Source: Megalonaias nervosa | Lineage: Eukaryota; Mollusca; Bivalvia; Unionida; Unionidae | NCBI GenBank assembly: GCA_016617855.1 | Contig: JAECUM010001098.1 | Span: forward strand, 1-64,000 | Length of the DNA stretch: 64,000 nucleotides | Direction of reading: 5' to 3' | Shown here: positions 21,776 through 30,530 of the stretch, piece after piece | How positions within the stretch are numbered: the stretch's first letter is position 1 | Layout of the letters: every line of letters begins with the position of its first letter | Notes under the pieces: generated by a model | The model's database searches: none | What the model was told of the DNA's origin: nothing | What the model saw: the letters and a program-made list of their open reading frames with translations, nothing else | Translations under genes and position numbers: made by a program

Positions 21776-22339
21776 TCAAACAAACATTTTTGGACAAGGT
21801 TGACAACGTTGTGAAGTCAAGTTAGATTTCCACTGATGGAAGTCATGAGGCCATTGATGTACACTACGTTTCCTAGCTAAAGACAAAAGATAGCCATAAC
21901 GGTCATAAAACCATCGATCTACTTTCTCATCGTTTCTAGAAGAGTTATGATTAAAATAAGTCGCTAAATGTTCTAAAGAATATCCAAGACTGCGTTGATG
22001 AAAATACACACAATATTGTCCACACACCATGGAATCTGTGCCTTGTAATTTCACATTATTGAATCGTGTCGTCTGGGCATTTCTTCTCATAAAGTCGATG
22101 ATGTCGTCTTCTAAAGGAGGTAATCCATACGAATCAAAATACTCCACACAATCCTCTTTAGGGAAGTAGACGGCTACCCAGTGGGTTCCTGGGAGATGAC
22201 TATCGTCCGTGTTGATGACATAAGCTTGATGGTCTTGAGGTTTGCGATGAGGTAGTTCATCTTTAGCACACACGACAGGATTCCAAGAAGCAGTGTACGA
22301 ACTGTTGTTCAAAAGGTAATAAAGTTCCCAGGTATCCAT
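21776..22339 (-). CDS. adenain-like cysteine protease (capsid maturation)
   Basis: An intact 187-residue frame with an ATG start. The catalytic series of the adenovirus/Ulp1-like (C5/C48) proteases is visible: His in PGTHWVAVYF (about residue 52), Asp in EYFDSYG (about residue 68), Gln in KLQGTDS and Cys in VCGQYCVYFH (about residue 107). In Polintons this enzyme is thought to process virion proteins. It is one of the few core genes here without a visible break. The capsid and HPSQ genes lie immediately upstream on the same strand. Confidence 0.9.
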   Translation of the reverse strand: MDTWELYYLLNNSSYTASWNPVVCAKDELPHRKPQDHQAYVINTDDSHLPGTHWVAVYFPKEDCVEYFDSYGLPPLEDDIIDFMRRNAQTTRFNNVKLQGTDSMVCGQYCVYFHQRSLGYSLEHLATYFNHNSSRNDEKVDRWFYDRYGYLLSLARKRSVHQWPHDFHQWKSNLTSQRCQPCPKMFV

Positions 22340-22383
22340 TTTTTCTTGTTGTTTGTTTTCACAGGTAATGATAAGTCATCAAT

Positions 22384-22708
22384 TCAATTCTGACTTTTTG
22401 CTTGAAAATCTCTGACAAGTAACCATTTCTTCGCCTTGTCTAACAAGTCTGGGCTAAGAGAGCTTCGATGCCAAAGATCTATAGCGTAGTCAATGATTAC
22501 GCAAGCCTTTATACCACTCATGCAACACTGCTCCTTCCGAGATGAGACCACAAGCGTCGTCCAGATACTCGTCCAATTTTTCTTCTTGACTCATCATCAG
22601 ACATTTATCGTGTTGAATTTGACTGGGATGATTGTTTTGACATCCATAGCAATCTTTCTTGGTAAATTCCGTAACTGTATCAGCCAGGTGTTTGGCAAAA
22701 CAGGACAC
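22384..22708 (-). pseudogene. small conserved Polinton protein, CxxC/HPSQ motif (frameshifted)
   Basis: The ATG at 22708 opens 72 codons with CYGCQNNHPSQIQHDKCLM, a Cys/His motif that could bind a metal, then an acidic helix. The frame stops at 22490, but another frame overlapping the stop continues with a Trp/Lys-rich tail (DLWHRSSLSPDLLDKAKKWL) to TGA at 22384-22386, so a one-base shift near 22500 is likely. A protein with this motif downstream of the capsid gene is familiar to me from metazoan Polintons, but its function is unknown. Confidence 0.65.
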
Positions 22709-22729
22709 TAAATGTTGTTCTTGTTCTGG

Positions 22730-24169
22730 TTATCTGGACATGACCACCACATTCTCTTCGTCTTTGTCTTCGGGTTCTTCTTTCACGGTATCCTCCCATT
22801 CCATTTCAAAAGATTCTCCACCTTTCAAAGTGGGATAAGAGTCTTCCATAGTTTCTAATAGTCTGGCTTCTCTCAAACTGTTGATTTCTATGGTATTATC
22901 GAATTCGGCATACAGAATGACGTTCACCGTCTTGGTGAGAGCTTCTGCAAACTGAAGTTCCACACGCAGTTGACCGGATTTTATAGGGTGGAAATGTCCC
23001 TCGTCGCTGTCTTGGTTTGGAATGAAATCAAAAGCCCACAAAATTTAACATCCTGCATAATCTTCGTACGAAATGCCGTGACTGGTGTTGGTTCCTAGCT
23101 GTCCAGTAGCTTCCTACAGGGACAAGTACGATCTCAAGTAATTCTTCTGGGCAAAGTTAGGTTCGAAGGGTTTGGTACACAAGGTCTTGCCATCGCGACT
23201 GACTTTGATCTTGGACACTCTGTAGTGCTTAAACTCGAAGGGATTGGCAGTGACGGCTCCGTTGAGGGCTGCATTGCTCACGATACCAACGATTAAACGT
23301 TTGGGTAAATGTCCATGGATTAGATGATCTTCGATCTTAGATCGGAGTTCAGCAGCAATGGTGAAAGTTTTCACTTCCACGCGTCGTATCGGGTACTTGG
23401 CGGTCGTTCTGCTCAACGTGTGACTGATGTCGTTTCCCGCTTTAGGTAACACTTCTACGCGGCGCACGTAAAGTCTGGCTACTTGGATGATGGTTTTGTA
23501 CTCGTTGGCATGAGCCATCAAATAGAAAGCGATACTGCTGCGATTCAGTCACAGGTGGATATCCACTCCGTTTAGCAAATACTTGTCTTGCAACCACATG
23601 TCCAAATGCAAGCGATCCATTAGTTCTAAACTACGTCCTTGCGGGATTTTCTTTCTACGGTCGTTAAAGCCCACATTGTGAGGATCGTCATCTGCTGTCA
23701 GGGCTGTGTCATTAAATTTGTCCTCGCTTGCTGTGTCAGGTTTCCAAACCACGCAAGCATTCAGATGAGTGTTCTTGGCTTCTTTTCCGTACGTCAAGAG
23801 ATTTTCTAGGTACGCTCGGTAAGGGTAAGTATCCATGCTACTGCTGGCGAGTTTGTTATTCAAGTACAAATCCACTTCGCTGAACAAGGAATGCATGAAA
23901 CTGTTGACGGGAGCAACTCTGGCATCGGCTCCCGTATTGGTGTTGTCCGTTTTGATCACTTTCAGTTTCAGGTACAAGTAACTGCTATTCAGATCGATGC
24001 AATCTTTGAGCTGTCCTTTGATTTCAAACTCGATGGGAGCTAAATCCGTCAAAGAGGAGACGGGATGAAATTCTACCCATCGGGATTCTCGCATCGTCAT
24101 CATGGTGGGTGGCATGGCAAACAGATCCAGTTCCGACTTAGAACAGACGCAAGACTCTCGAAGCATCAT
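22730..24169 (-). pseudogene. Polinton capsid protein (F54H12.2-like family), three nonsense codons
   Basis: One register stays aligned for 480 codons from the ATG at 24169 to 22730, interrupted only by TGA (23549-23551), TAG (23114-23116) and TAA (23045-23047). Family-typical motifs include FHPVSSLTDLAPIEFEIKG near residue 35, YPYRAYLENLLTYGKEA near 120, YPIRRVEVKTFTIAAE in the second part and AEALTKTVNVILYAEFDN near the end. This is the protein often annotated F54H12.2-like and considered the jelly-roll major capsid protein of Polintons; the fold assignment is from family knowledge, not seen here. No frameshift is evident. Confidence 0.85.
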
Positions 24170-24190
24170 TTTCTTTCTTTCTTTCTCTCT

Positions 24191-24214
24191 GTTTGTGATT
24201 TAATAATCACAAAC
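24191..24214. promoter_or_regulatory. 10-bp inverted repeat between the integrase remnant and the capsid gene
   Basis: GTTTGTGATT and AATCACAAAC flank TAAT: a perfect 10-bp stem with a 4-nt loop. It includes the stop codon (24200-24202) of the upstream frame and lies about 20 bp before the capsid ATG. Confidence 0.5.
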
Positions 24215-24929
24215 GTCTAAGTCTCGGACGGTTCTTCTTTTCTTAGTCTTTCTAGCTCTGGGGGTGGGTGTGAAGTCCTCTGAAGGGGTGTCTTCGTCGT
24301 GTCTTTCTGCCTTGTCCTTGCTGTGGCGTCAAGGAAGTAGGAATGTCTGAGTCGGCAGCGTCCAGAGCATTCATAGGTTGGCCCAAAACGTTCCAAGATG
24401 CTGGCTTTGTTTCGGGATTCTCGGTGGTGAAAAAATGAATGTCACGTTTCTTTAATACATTTTGGAAAGCTTAGTTCAGAAATTCGGTGCCTTTGTCGGT
24501 TTGCCATCGAAGAGGGTGACGACCACTTTGTTTCAACACTAGTTTGAGGGCTCGCACTAACTCAGTGCTCGATTTGAAAGTCAATGGCAAGACCCATGCA
24601 AATTTGAAAAAAACGTCCATGACACAAAGGAAATATTTGTAGCCGCGATTGTAGGTTGCCAAATGAGAGACATCGGCTAAATCAGCTTGCCATTGATGAT
24701 TGATACCCTCTACTTAGGTGCGACTTCGGGAAAATTTTCGTCGAATGGGTTTGTGTAAGGTGTACGTGGCTTGTTCTTGTAACCATCGTTCTACTTGAGG
24801 TAAACGAACACTTTTCAGTCGAGTTTTGGCAGCACGATACAATTTCTGAACTCCTCCGTAAATGCAAGCTGGGATGGATCGTAGTAAATGCTGGCTAACA
24901 CCTTGTCCATTTTTTAATACGTTATCCAC
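24200..24929 (-). pseudogene. retroviral-type (rve) integrase, truncated
   Basis: The frame from about 24929 has the DNA-binding N-terminal part with TYTLHKPIRRKF (about residue 55), typical of Polinton integrases. The core follows in the frame to 24471: NRGYKYFLCVMDVFFKFAWV, and RWQTDKGTEFLN with the second catalytic Asp. A TAA at 24471-24473 follows. The region with the catalytic Glu (ILERF) lies in yet another frame. Downstream of it the expected C-terminal part is missing; instead an unrelated basic tail (FTPTPRARKTKKRRTVRDLD) runs to 24200. So the gene is broken by a frameshift, a stop and a deletion. Confidence 0.82.
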
Positions 24930-25580
24930 TCTTCACGGATGCTACTCTGGATGAGGTGAGGGGGTGGTTTGGAAACGGGTTTACGTGTCCGATGTGCCAC
25001 GGGAGTAGAAGTCGAAGGTAGTTTTGGTAGTGGTGGTGGTGGTGACGGTAATGGGATGGCTTTGGTCTTTTTTTCTTTTGTCACTTCTGGTTTCCCTTCT
25101 TTCTTTTTGACTTCTGTCGAAGGAGGAGTGGACATCATCTTTTTACCCAAACTTTAAGTTCTTCTCGTTGGGGTGTAGGGGAAGGGGTCAACAAGGACGC
25201 TGAAATCTTACTAGGGATGGGAGCTGCTGACGCTGTTTGAAAGACTTCTCGTGCCTCTTCTTTCCTCAGACACCCGTGGGGATGCGTCTGTCTTGACTGC
25301 TGGGGGTTGTGGTGGTGGTGGCGATGGACTCTGCATCAATGACTTATAATCTTTCAGAGTTGGTAGAGCTGTTTCGTCTAAAGTTTTCTGATGAAAGAGT
25401 AGCAGTCGTTGCAACAGTTGACCGTACCTTTGCGATTTTTCCGTGTCTCACAAATCTCTGCGATCCATCAACGATTGCAATTCGTGTTGTAACTGGGACA
25501 TCTCGGTCAAATGAGGATTGGGAGGTAAATGCGGGTTCCGTTGCTCTTGCCAACGATGCTATTCCATCCATCATTTGTAA
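24914..25580 (-). pseudogene. Polinton Pro-rich / helical protein between PY and integrase
   Basis: The first part shows a helical segment with RYGQLLQRLLLFHQKTLDE (around 25400-25350) in a frame cut by a TGA near 25447. A Pro-rich linker (SPSPPPPQPP) follows. The last part (25150-24914) is Lys/Pro-rich and ends IREEWITY. A helix-plus-linker protein in this position next to integrase is common in Polintons as I know them, with no known function. At least two breaks are present. Confidence 0.5.
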
Positions 25581-25671
25581 GGTACTAAATTTTCGTCCTT
25601 CCATCAGATTTCAATGGTCACGTCTGAGATCTTTTGACTCCAGAGTCCTCCTTTTATGTTCTTGGACCTTT

Positions 25672-26102
25672 TTATCTTTTACCCATTCCTTGTGAAGCAG
25701 CTCCCTGCATAACTCCCATAATCGTTGTTCCCAATACTCCTTTCAGCACGGGTGCTAACAACATGGGTAAAAAGGGCAAAAATCTTCCGCGTTGTACCAA
25801 CTTTTTCTTTTGACCAATGGGTATTTTCTTTTGGACCATTTGATGAAGAACGTGTCGATGTTTGGCTAAGCATTCTTTCTGGTGTTTAGACAAAGGTATC
25901 GTTCCTTTCAAGACATTCAGGCAAGATTCGCACACGGTATCGATGACGTCTTTGGAGGTGGTTTGAATGAGTTGTTTTCGCATGGATGGAGAAACTTTGG
26001 ACAGGACGGACAACACGTCCCAATGTTTGGTTAAACGATGAGGCAGTCCTTTCCTTTTCTTTTCATTGGGGTAGAAGAAGACTTTCTTTTGGGGGGTGAC
26101 AT
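25672..26102 (-). pseudogene. Polinton PY-like small virion protein (frameshifted start)
   Basis: The main frame ends at 25672 with a hydrophobic, Gly-rich C-terminus: RGRFLPFLPMLLAPVLKGVLG (near residue 110), preceded by KKKIPIGQKKKLVQ and a helical HWDVLSVLSKVSP segment. An ATG at 26102 (MSPPKRKSSSTPMKRKGK) is the best start but lies one register away, so a one-base shift near 26045 is likely. The conserved Lys-rich then hydrophobic tail is a hallmark of this Polinton family and may be a membrane-active minor virion component (inference). Confidence 0.7.
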
Positions 26103-26126
26103 CTTTGCTTGTTTGTTTGCTCCGGG

Positions 26127-26130
<4 letters not shown>

Positions 26131-26222
<92 letters not shown>
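26131..26222. repeat. (CA)n microsatellite in the PX-PY spacer
   Basis: About 46 CA units immediately upstream of the PY-like ATG. Open frames reading CVCVCV or THTHTH through it are artefacts. Confidence 0.95.
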
Positions 26223-26225
<3 letters not shown>

Positions 26226-26455
26226 TACACTGACATCAATGACTTGGCACACGCCCTTTTACCTTTTTGCGACTATCGCTTGTTGAGAGGGTGACGTTGA
26301 TGCTTGGCTAAGTGTTTTTTTTTTTTCGGATGACGTGATTGTTCTTTTCGTTTTCCTTTTCCTTTTTGCAAAAAAGAACGACGATGGGGGGGGGACACCT
26401 TTGTGCATTCAGGACCACAAAAATATTGATCCCCATCGTTTACCTCAGGTCTTTT

Positions 26456-27100
26456 TTATACTGGAATGCGTCGCCACTGATTGTCTTTACGTCGTATCAA
26501 CTTGATGACAGGCATCACTCGACGTTGAGGAGTTCGCAACGGACTAAATCGGGACAGTTCTTGCTTGGACAAATCCATTAAACTCTGTAACATGCCCGAT
26601 CTCTCTTGGACTTTGATTTTAGGGGCAGGTACTTTGAGAGTAGCGGCCACTGCCGCTAAAGAGGAGGAGGGTGTCATCGCAGGAGGAGAAGTTTTGTTGA
26701 CGCGGGTTTCCAATTTTTCATCAAATTAGGAAGAACATGTGTCAAGTCGGGTGTGGCTGGCATCATCAGCAACGGAGAAGTGGAAGAACCTGAGGCTACT
26801 GAAGACGCGGTCACCGTTGCGGTAGGTCCTGGTTTGCGAATGTAAGGTTGTGTCAGGGTGGCTGTGCCTCTTGCGGGTAGAAGCTGTTTTCTGTGGGGTT
26901 TCCTTTTTCTTTTTCTAGGAACTTTTCTTTTTCTGGATGTGACCTGGTCTTGACACCGTTGCTCTTTTTTTTTTCTTCTGGGTACCTTTGGGTCGGGGAG
27001 TGGCTTTTTTCTTGGGGAGAACTTTGGGAGCATTAGGATTCCATTTTAAGAGGGAGCGAATGATGACACCTCCTAGAGAACCGCTACCTCCACGTTTCAA
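26456..27100 (-). pseudogene. Polinton PX-like basic protein (broken)
   Basis: Starts just after the previous gene's stop with LKRGGSGSLGGVIIRSLLKW; the first codon is TTG, possibly a mutated ATG. A very Lys/Arg/Pro-rich stretch follows (KPLPDPKVPRRKKKEQRC), then a Ser/Thr/Pro region, then a helical end (SGMLQSLMDLSKQELSRFSP) and RRVMPVIKLIRRK. The parts lie in three overlapping frames, implying two shifts. A Gly-rich N-terminus followed by a basic body suggests a DNA-binding virion core protein (inference). Confidence 0.55.
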
Positions 27101-27106
27101 AATGGA

Positions 27107-27367
27107 TTACTTTTTGGTTTGAGTGTCGATGCGAGGATCGGCCAGTTGCGTCAAGGCTACTTTGTTTCTCTCAAAAAAGCGTTTGGTTTGATGTGGAATG
27201 TGAATGATGCCTTGCAGCAATTGACGAGCTGTCACCGTAAACCATCGTAAGACTTCTTTGAGACTGGCTTCTAAGACAGGAGCACGTATTTGTGGATTTT
27301 TTTTCGCGACTGATGCCGTACAAGGCACAATCAATTTGACGGGAAGATGAGACTGAAGGGACGTCAT
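27107..27367 (-). CDS. small basic Polinton protein upstream of PX
   Basis: The ATG at 27367 opens 86 intact codons (MTSLQSHLPVKLIVPCTASV...). It is Lys/Arg-rich with a helical middle (ASLKEVLRWFTVTARQLLQG). A longer frame extends upstream, but a TATA box (27406-27413, TATAAAAA on the minus strand) about 40 nt before this ATG favours the short form. It ends 6 bp before the PX-like frame. I do not recognise the family. Confidence 0.55.
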   Translation of the reverse strand: MTSLQSHLPVKLIVPCTASVAKKNPQIRAPVLEASLKEVLRWFTVTARQLLQGIIHIPHQTKRFFERNKVALTQLADPRIDTQTKK

Positions 27368-27405
27368 GTTGACGCTGTGTGAGACAGACCTAAAGTGACC
27401 GAGAT

Positions 27406-27413
27406 TTTTATAG
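27406..27413 (-). promoter_or_regulatory. TATA box of the small basic gene
   Basis: TATAAAAA on the minus strand, about 40 nt upstream of the ATG at 27367. Similar spacing to the TATA boxes of the ATPase, polymerase and accessory genes. Confidence 0.45.
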
Positions 27414-27507
27414 ATTTTTTTGGTTGTTGTTGTTAAGTCGACGAAGGAGATGTGTACACGACAGACCCACCATCTTGGCACCAGTGGTGAAACAGATGGG
27501 TACGAAA

Positions 27508-28158
27508 TCACAAATAATCATGGTGGGTGGGTTTTAAATCCACGAGTAAATAGGTGTGTGGGGTTTGAGTGGTATTGTCGAACGCATGAGTCAACCAAGG
27601 TGTTCCTAACTGTTTGGCTAACACTTGCACTTGCGATTTATCTCTAGGGCTTTTAAACAACACCACGTAATGAGCATTGAGACTGATGGTGCGATGGGCT
27701 TTACTTTGTTGAAACAAATTTTGGGTGATATAAATGACACTGGCATTGCGATGATGCCCTTTGCGCGTAAACCACAGTTTAATTTCTTCTTTGTCTTCTC
27801 CTAACATGTCGTCAAGGATGACCAGATGTGTTTGACTGGTGTCAGACACGATCCCGTCGTCTTCGCCAGGAATGCCTTCCACAAACACGATGGAATCGCC
27901 TTGACTTTCTCGCAGAAGGCTATACCCCGATTGCCACTCTTTGTAACACCACAGATCTGTTGAGGTGGACGATCGATCAAATGATGTTTATGTTCGATCA
28001 AACGTTTGACAAATTCGGTTTTGCCTGAACCGCTGGGTCCGGCAATTAATATGTTAAAGGGATGCCGAAGATACAAGGCGTCCCAACTGGCACGATCTAC
28101 ATTTAAGTCAATGACTTTGAAAGTGGAGGAAGAAGGAGCAGACAGTAAAGGTACCCAT
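27508..28158 (-). pseudogene. FtsK/HerA-type (A32-like) packaging ATPase, frameshifted
   Basis: Walker A is clear in the upper frame: FNILIAGPSGSGKTEFVKRL (about 28050-28000). Walker B is in a different frame: HLVILDDMLGE (about 27830-27800), followed by SVIYITQNLFQQ, the sensor-type motif, and a C-terminal part ending at 27508. A shift lies between, near 27930. The best ATG (28158) is also in another register than Walker A. The family pumps DNA into capsids in related viruses. A TATA box lies about 50 nt upstream of that ATG. Confidence 0.87.
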
Positions 28159-28207
28159 AGTAGTACAGGGAATGTCACTTTTGAAACGAAGACAGACAAG
28201 ACAAGAG

Positions 28208-28215
28208 TTTTTATA
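28208..28215 (-). promoter_or_regulatory. TATA box of the packaging ATPase
   Basis: TATAAAAA on the minus strand, about 50 nt upstream of the ATG at 28158. Confidence 0.45.
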
Positions 28216-28244
28216 CTTTTTTCAGGACACGTTTATTGCAATCT

Positions 28245-28540
28245 TTAATTGTGAACAACACGAAAGATAAAAATACATAATAACCAAATGGTTAAGTACA
28301 TGAATAAAAGACACATCAAAACGATCATAGTGGAATATGAACAAGTCTCTGTACAACATTTTTCGTGACGAAGGTGTGGTGTCCTAGGGACACTGTGTAA
28401 TGTTCTTAGAGTCTCTACACTGGGCACAGTCACACAGGCATGGTCTTTCGGGGATGTCGATGACAGTCCTGTCCTGATGGGAGTGGTTTTCCTCGGTGAC
28501 GGGTTCTTCTTCTGGTACTGTCACTAACACAGGTTTAAAA
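28245..28540 (-). pseudogene. small single-pass membrane protein
   Basis: The frame ending at 28245 has a strong hydrophobic segment (MIVLMCLLFMYLTIWLLCIF, 28327-28268) near its C-terminus and no ATG. Another frame just upstream (28540-28380) has a Cys-rich stretch (RPCLCDCAQCRDSKN). Together they suggest a short Cys-rich ectodomain plus a membrane anchor, split by a shift near 28400. Unknown family. Confidence 0.4.
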
Positions 28541-28572
28541 GTTATTTTGTCACTGAACGTTGGAAGTCAGGA

Positions 28573-28818
28573 TTACAAATCTTGGGCATAGTGTGCCACT
28601 TCTTTTGTCCAAGCCTCGAAACCCGAACTTTTCCAGTCACGTACATCTTTCCAGTGAAGGTGTAAGTCATAAGCTACACACACATCGTCGTACACATCTT
28701 CAGTACCTAAAAGCTGACGAATCTTTTTTTCCCGCAGAGGTCGAGAAGTATCGAGATGAAAGCGCAAAGCTTTTCACAGAATGAGTTTCTCGTGTACATT
28801 TAAAGGGACCACTTTCAT
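28573..28818 (-). pseudogene. accessory gene D0, possible third LPxEL paralogue
   Basis: The ATG at 28818 is followed by an in-frame TGA at codon 15, then an open frame to 28573 ending WKSSGFEAWTKEVAHYAQDL. The first residues (VPLNVHEKLIL) weakly resemble the LPxELxEKIY motif of D1 and D2 just upstream. It is helical and charged. Function unknown. Confidence 0.4.
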
Positions 28819-29428
28819 GCTTTTTTGAGTGGTATGTACTGTTCGGAAAGAGTCCACAAGGAATCGGCTGGTAAACGAAATCCCATAAAACAAGTCACTA
28901 AGACACACACTACACGGCGACCCCAATTCAATAGACACAATTCTAGTAAAATGCGATGGTAATCCTCCACCGTTTTTATACCCTCTTTTTTTGTCGAAGG
29001 TAATAAGTGTACCTTTCGCACAGAGCTAATCGTACTTCAGTAGCGAATCCAAATTTTTTAGTCACTAGTTCACAAACTACACACTGCACAGAATTTTCCT
29101 CTACAGACAAAATTTGGTAGCGTAAGTGATTTTGGTAATCTTGTAACTCTTCCTCTGGAATTCGTTGTAGCATGGCCACCTTGTAAATAGAAGGATGAGT
29201 AGCAACCAAAGTCTTCTGGTCCTGGTTGAGTTTAACAATGTCTGACCATTGGAACGCTTTCACATGAATCAATCCTCTTATAGCATTTAGGTACCAGTGG
29301 TTCAAACATTGATGACGTAACGGATGCAATTGTTCTTTGCGTTTCACTTGTATTTTGACCAACTCTCGGTAAATGCGTTCCCTCAACTCCACAGGCAAAC
29401 CACAAATGTTCTCTTGTAAAGTATCCAT
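28815..29428 (-). pseudogene. accessory gene D1, LPxELxERIY protein (frameshifted)
   Basis: The ATG at 29428 begins MDTLQENICGLPVELRERIY. The LP-x-EL-x-E-x-IY pattern at residues 11-20 resembles the first helices of an F-box or similar ubiquitin-ligase adaptor motif, but is too short for assignment. The frame runs to 28976. A second frame from about 29021 continues with a helical, hydrophobic segment (EDYHRILLELCLLNWGRRVV) to 28815, so one shift is likely. D2 shows the same two-part layout. Possible role: recruiting host ligases (inference). Confidence 0.5.
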
Positions 29429-29489
29429 GACCATGTCAGTCAGTGTTTATACTCACGTTGAGGGTCACTTCTAATTGTCCTTATTTTAT

Positions 29490-29875
29490 TCAACAACTTC
29501 TCCTAGAGCGAAAGTGACGGACGAAGTGAGTAATTTCTGGCCACTGCCATTCCAGGAAACGGTCAAGAATGATAATAAAAGCTTCTGATGTAAAAGGTCT
29601 AAAGCGGAATATTCGGAAGAATGCACACTTGATCAGAGAAATCTGACTTGTTTGTTGACTTTTGTCACTTTTGTCCTGTGAATTTCTCGATACAAAAGTT
29701 CCTCAGTCACCAATTGAGATTTTGCTCTGGCAAGTCCCTGCCATATTTCCTTGTAGATCTTCTCTTGCAGTTCGTTTGGTAATCTTTGAATATTATTTTT
29801 TAAATAGGGTTTAAATACTTGTCTAGGTGTTGTCCAACGTTTGACTCCTAGCCAGGCTGGTTTCTTAAACGACAT
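29490..29875 (-). pseudogene. accessory gene D2, LPxELxEKIY protein (frameshifted)
   Basis: The ATG at 29875 (MSFKKPAWLGVKRW) leads to NNIQRLPNELQEKIYKEIWQ, closely matching D1 GLPVELRERIYRELVK. This frame stops at 29633. Another frame continues with FTSEAFIIILDRFLEWQW, matching in position the D1 segment TVEDYHRILLELCLLNW, to TGA at 29490-29492. AATAAA overlaps the stop on the minus strand (29485-29490), a candidate poly(A) signal. D1 and D2 are therefore tandem paralogues over their length. Confidence 0.5.
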
Positions 29876-29886
29876 GGTATGACACT

Positions 29887-30508
29887 TCAATGACTAGGTC
29901 CCACTAAAGGCAGGTAGTGACAATCCGGAGACCATCGAGCATGTTCCAGGTAAGCGGAATCTTTTTGCTACCACTCGTGAAGTGACACACCGCAACTGAA
30001 GCACTTGACTTTATCACCTCACGTTTCGGCACAAGTAGATAAATCCGGCTCTGGCAAATTCTTTGGGGGTAGGTCCTCCCAGATATTTTGGCCATTTTCT
30101 TCGGAAGGTTTGGAATCGACTTTCAAAGCCGCAGTATTCAGGCAAACGCACAGGGAATGAATATTCTTCTTTCACAGGTTCATTTCGATGAGGGTACAGT
30201 GAAATCCGCAGGAGTTTGATCAGTTTTGGATGACATCCGTAGGGTGGTAGCCGCATGGCTTCATGATGATATTCACCATGAAAACCAGTAAAGTGAAAAG
30301 GTGTACGATAACGAGTGGCATCGCTTTCGCATCCGTCAGGTTTGACACGCACAGCATCACTTTCCATGGTAGGTATTGTCATAGCAAAATTCCCATCAAG
30401 TGGTACTGAATCGCTGAGGTCACAGCGTACGGCATCCTTGCAATCGCAAGGCACAGCATAGCACTCGAGTTTGCTCTCGCTAGATACTTGCTGTTTGAAA
30501 GGATTCAT
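29887..30508 (-). pseudogene. BIR-domain (IAP-like) gene 2, frameshifted
   Basis: The ATG at 30508 opens 164 codons. After an unrecognised N-terminal region comes a BIR domain: SRFQTFRRKWP (Arg, Phe, Trp) and EFARAGFIYL. The frame then breaks at 30014, and the zinc-binding half lies in another frame: CFSC, then His and Cys in LEHARWSPDC, giving C-x2-C-x16-H-x6-C once a TAG at the linker is counted. BIR domains bind caspases or other apoptosis regulators. No RING finger is seen. One frameshift and one nonsense codon are present. Confidence 0.82.
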
Positions 30509-30530
30509 CTTTCTCGCTTGGTGTTGGCAG

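Noticed and set aside
22730..24169. Programmed readthrough or a variant genetic code in the capsid gene.
   Set aside because: TGA, TAG and TAA all occur, and neighbouring genes show ordinary decay; nonsense mutation is simpler.
25344..25604. 86-codon minus-strand frame beginning MEGRKFSTLQMMDG.
   Set aside because: Most of it is out of register with the helical RYGQLLQRLLLF frame, which better fits the protein expected here; its first residues may still be real.
28815..29021. NWGRRVV in gene D1 resembles the BH1 motif of Bcl-2 proteins, and WKSSGFEAWTKEV in D0 resembles BH2.
   Set aside because: The spacing between them is about twice the usual, they lie in different frames with stops between, and the matching segment of paralogue D2 (FLEWQWPEITHF) does not keep the BH1 residues.
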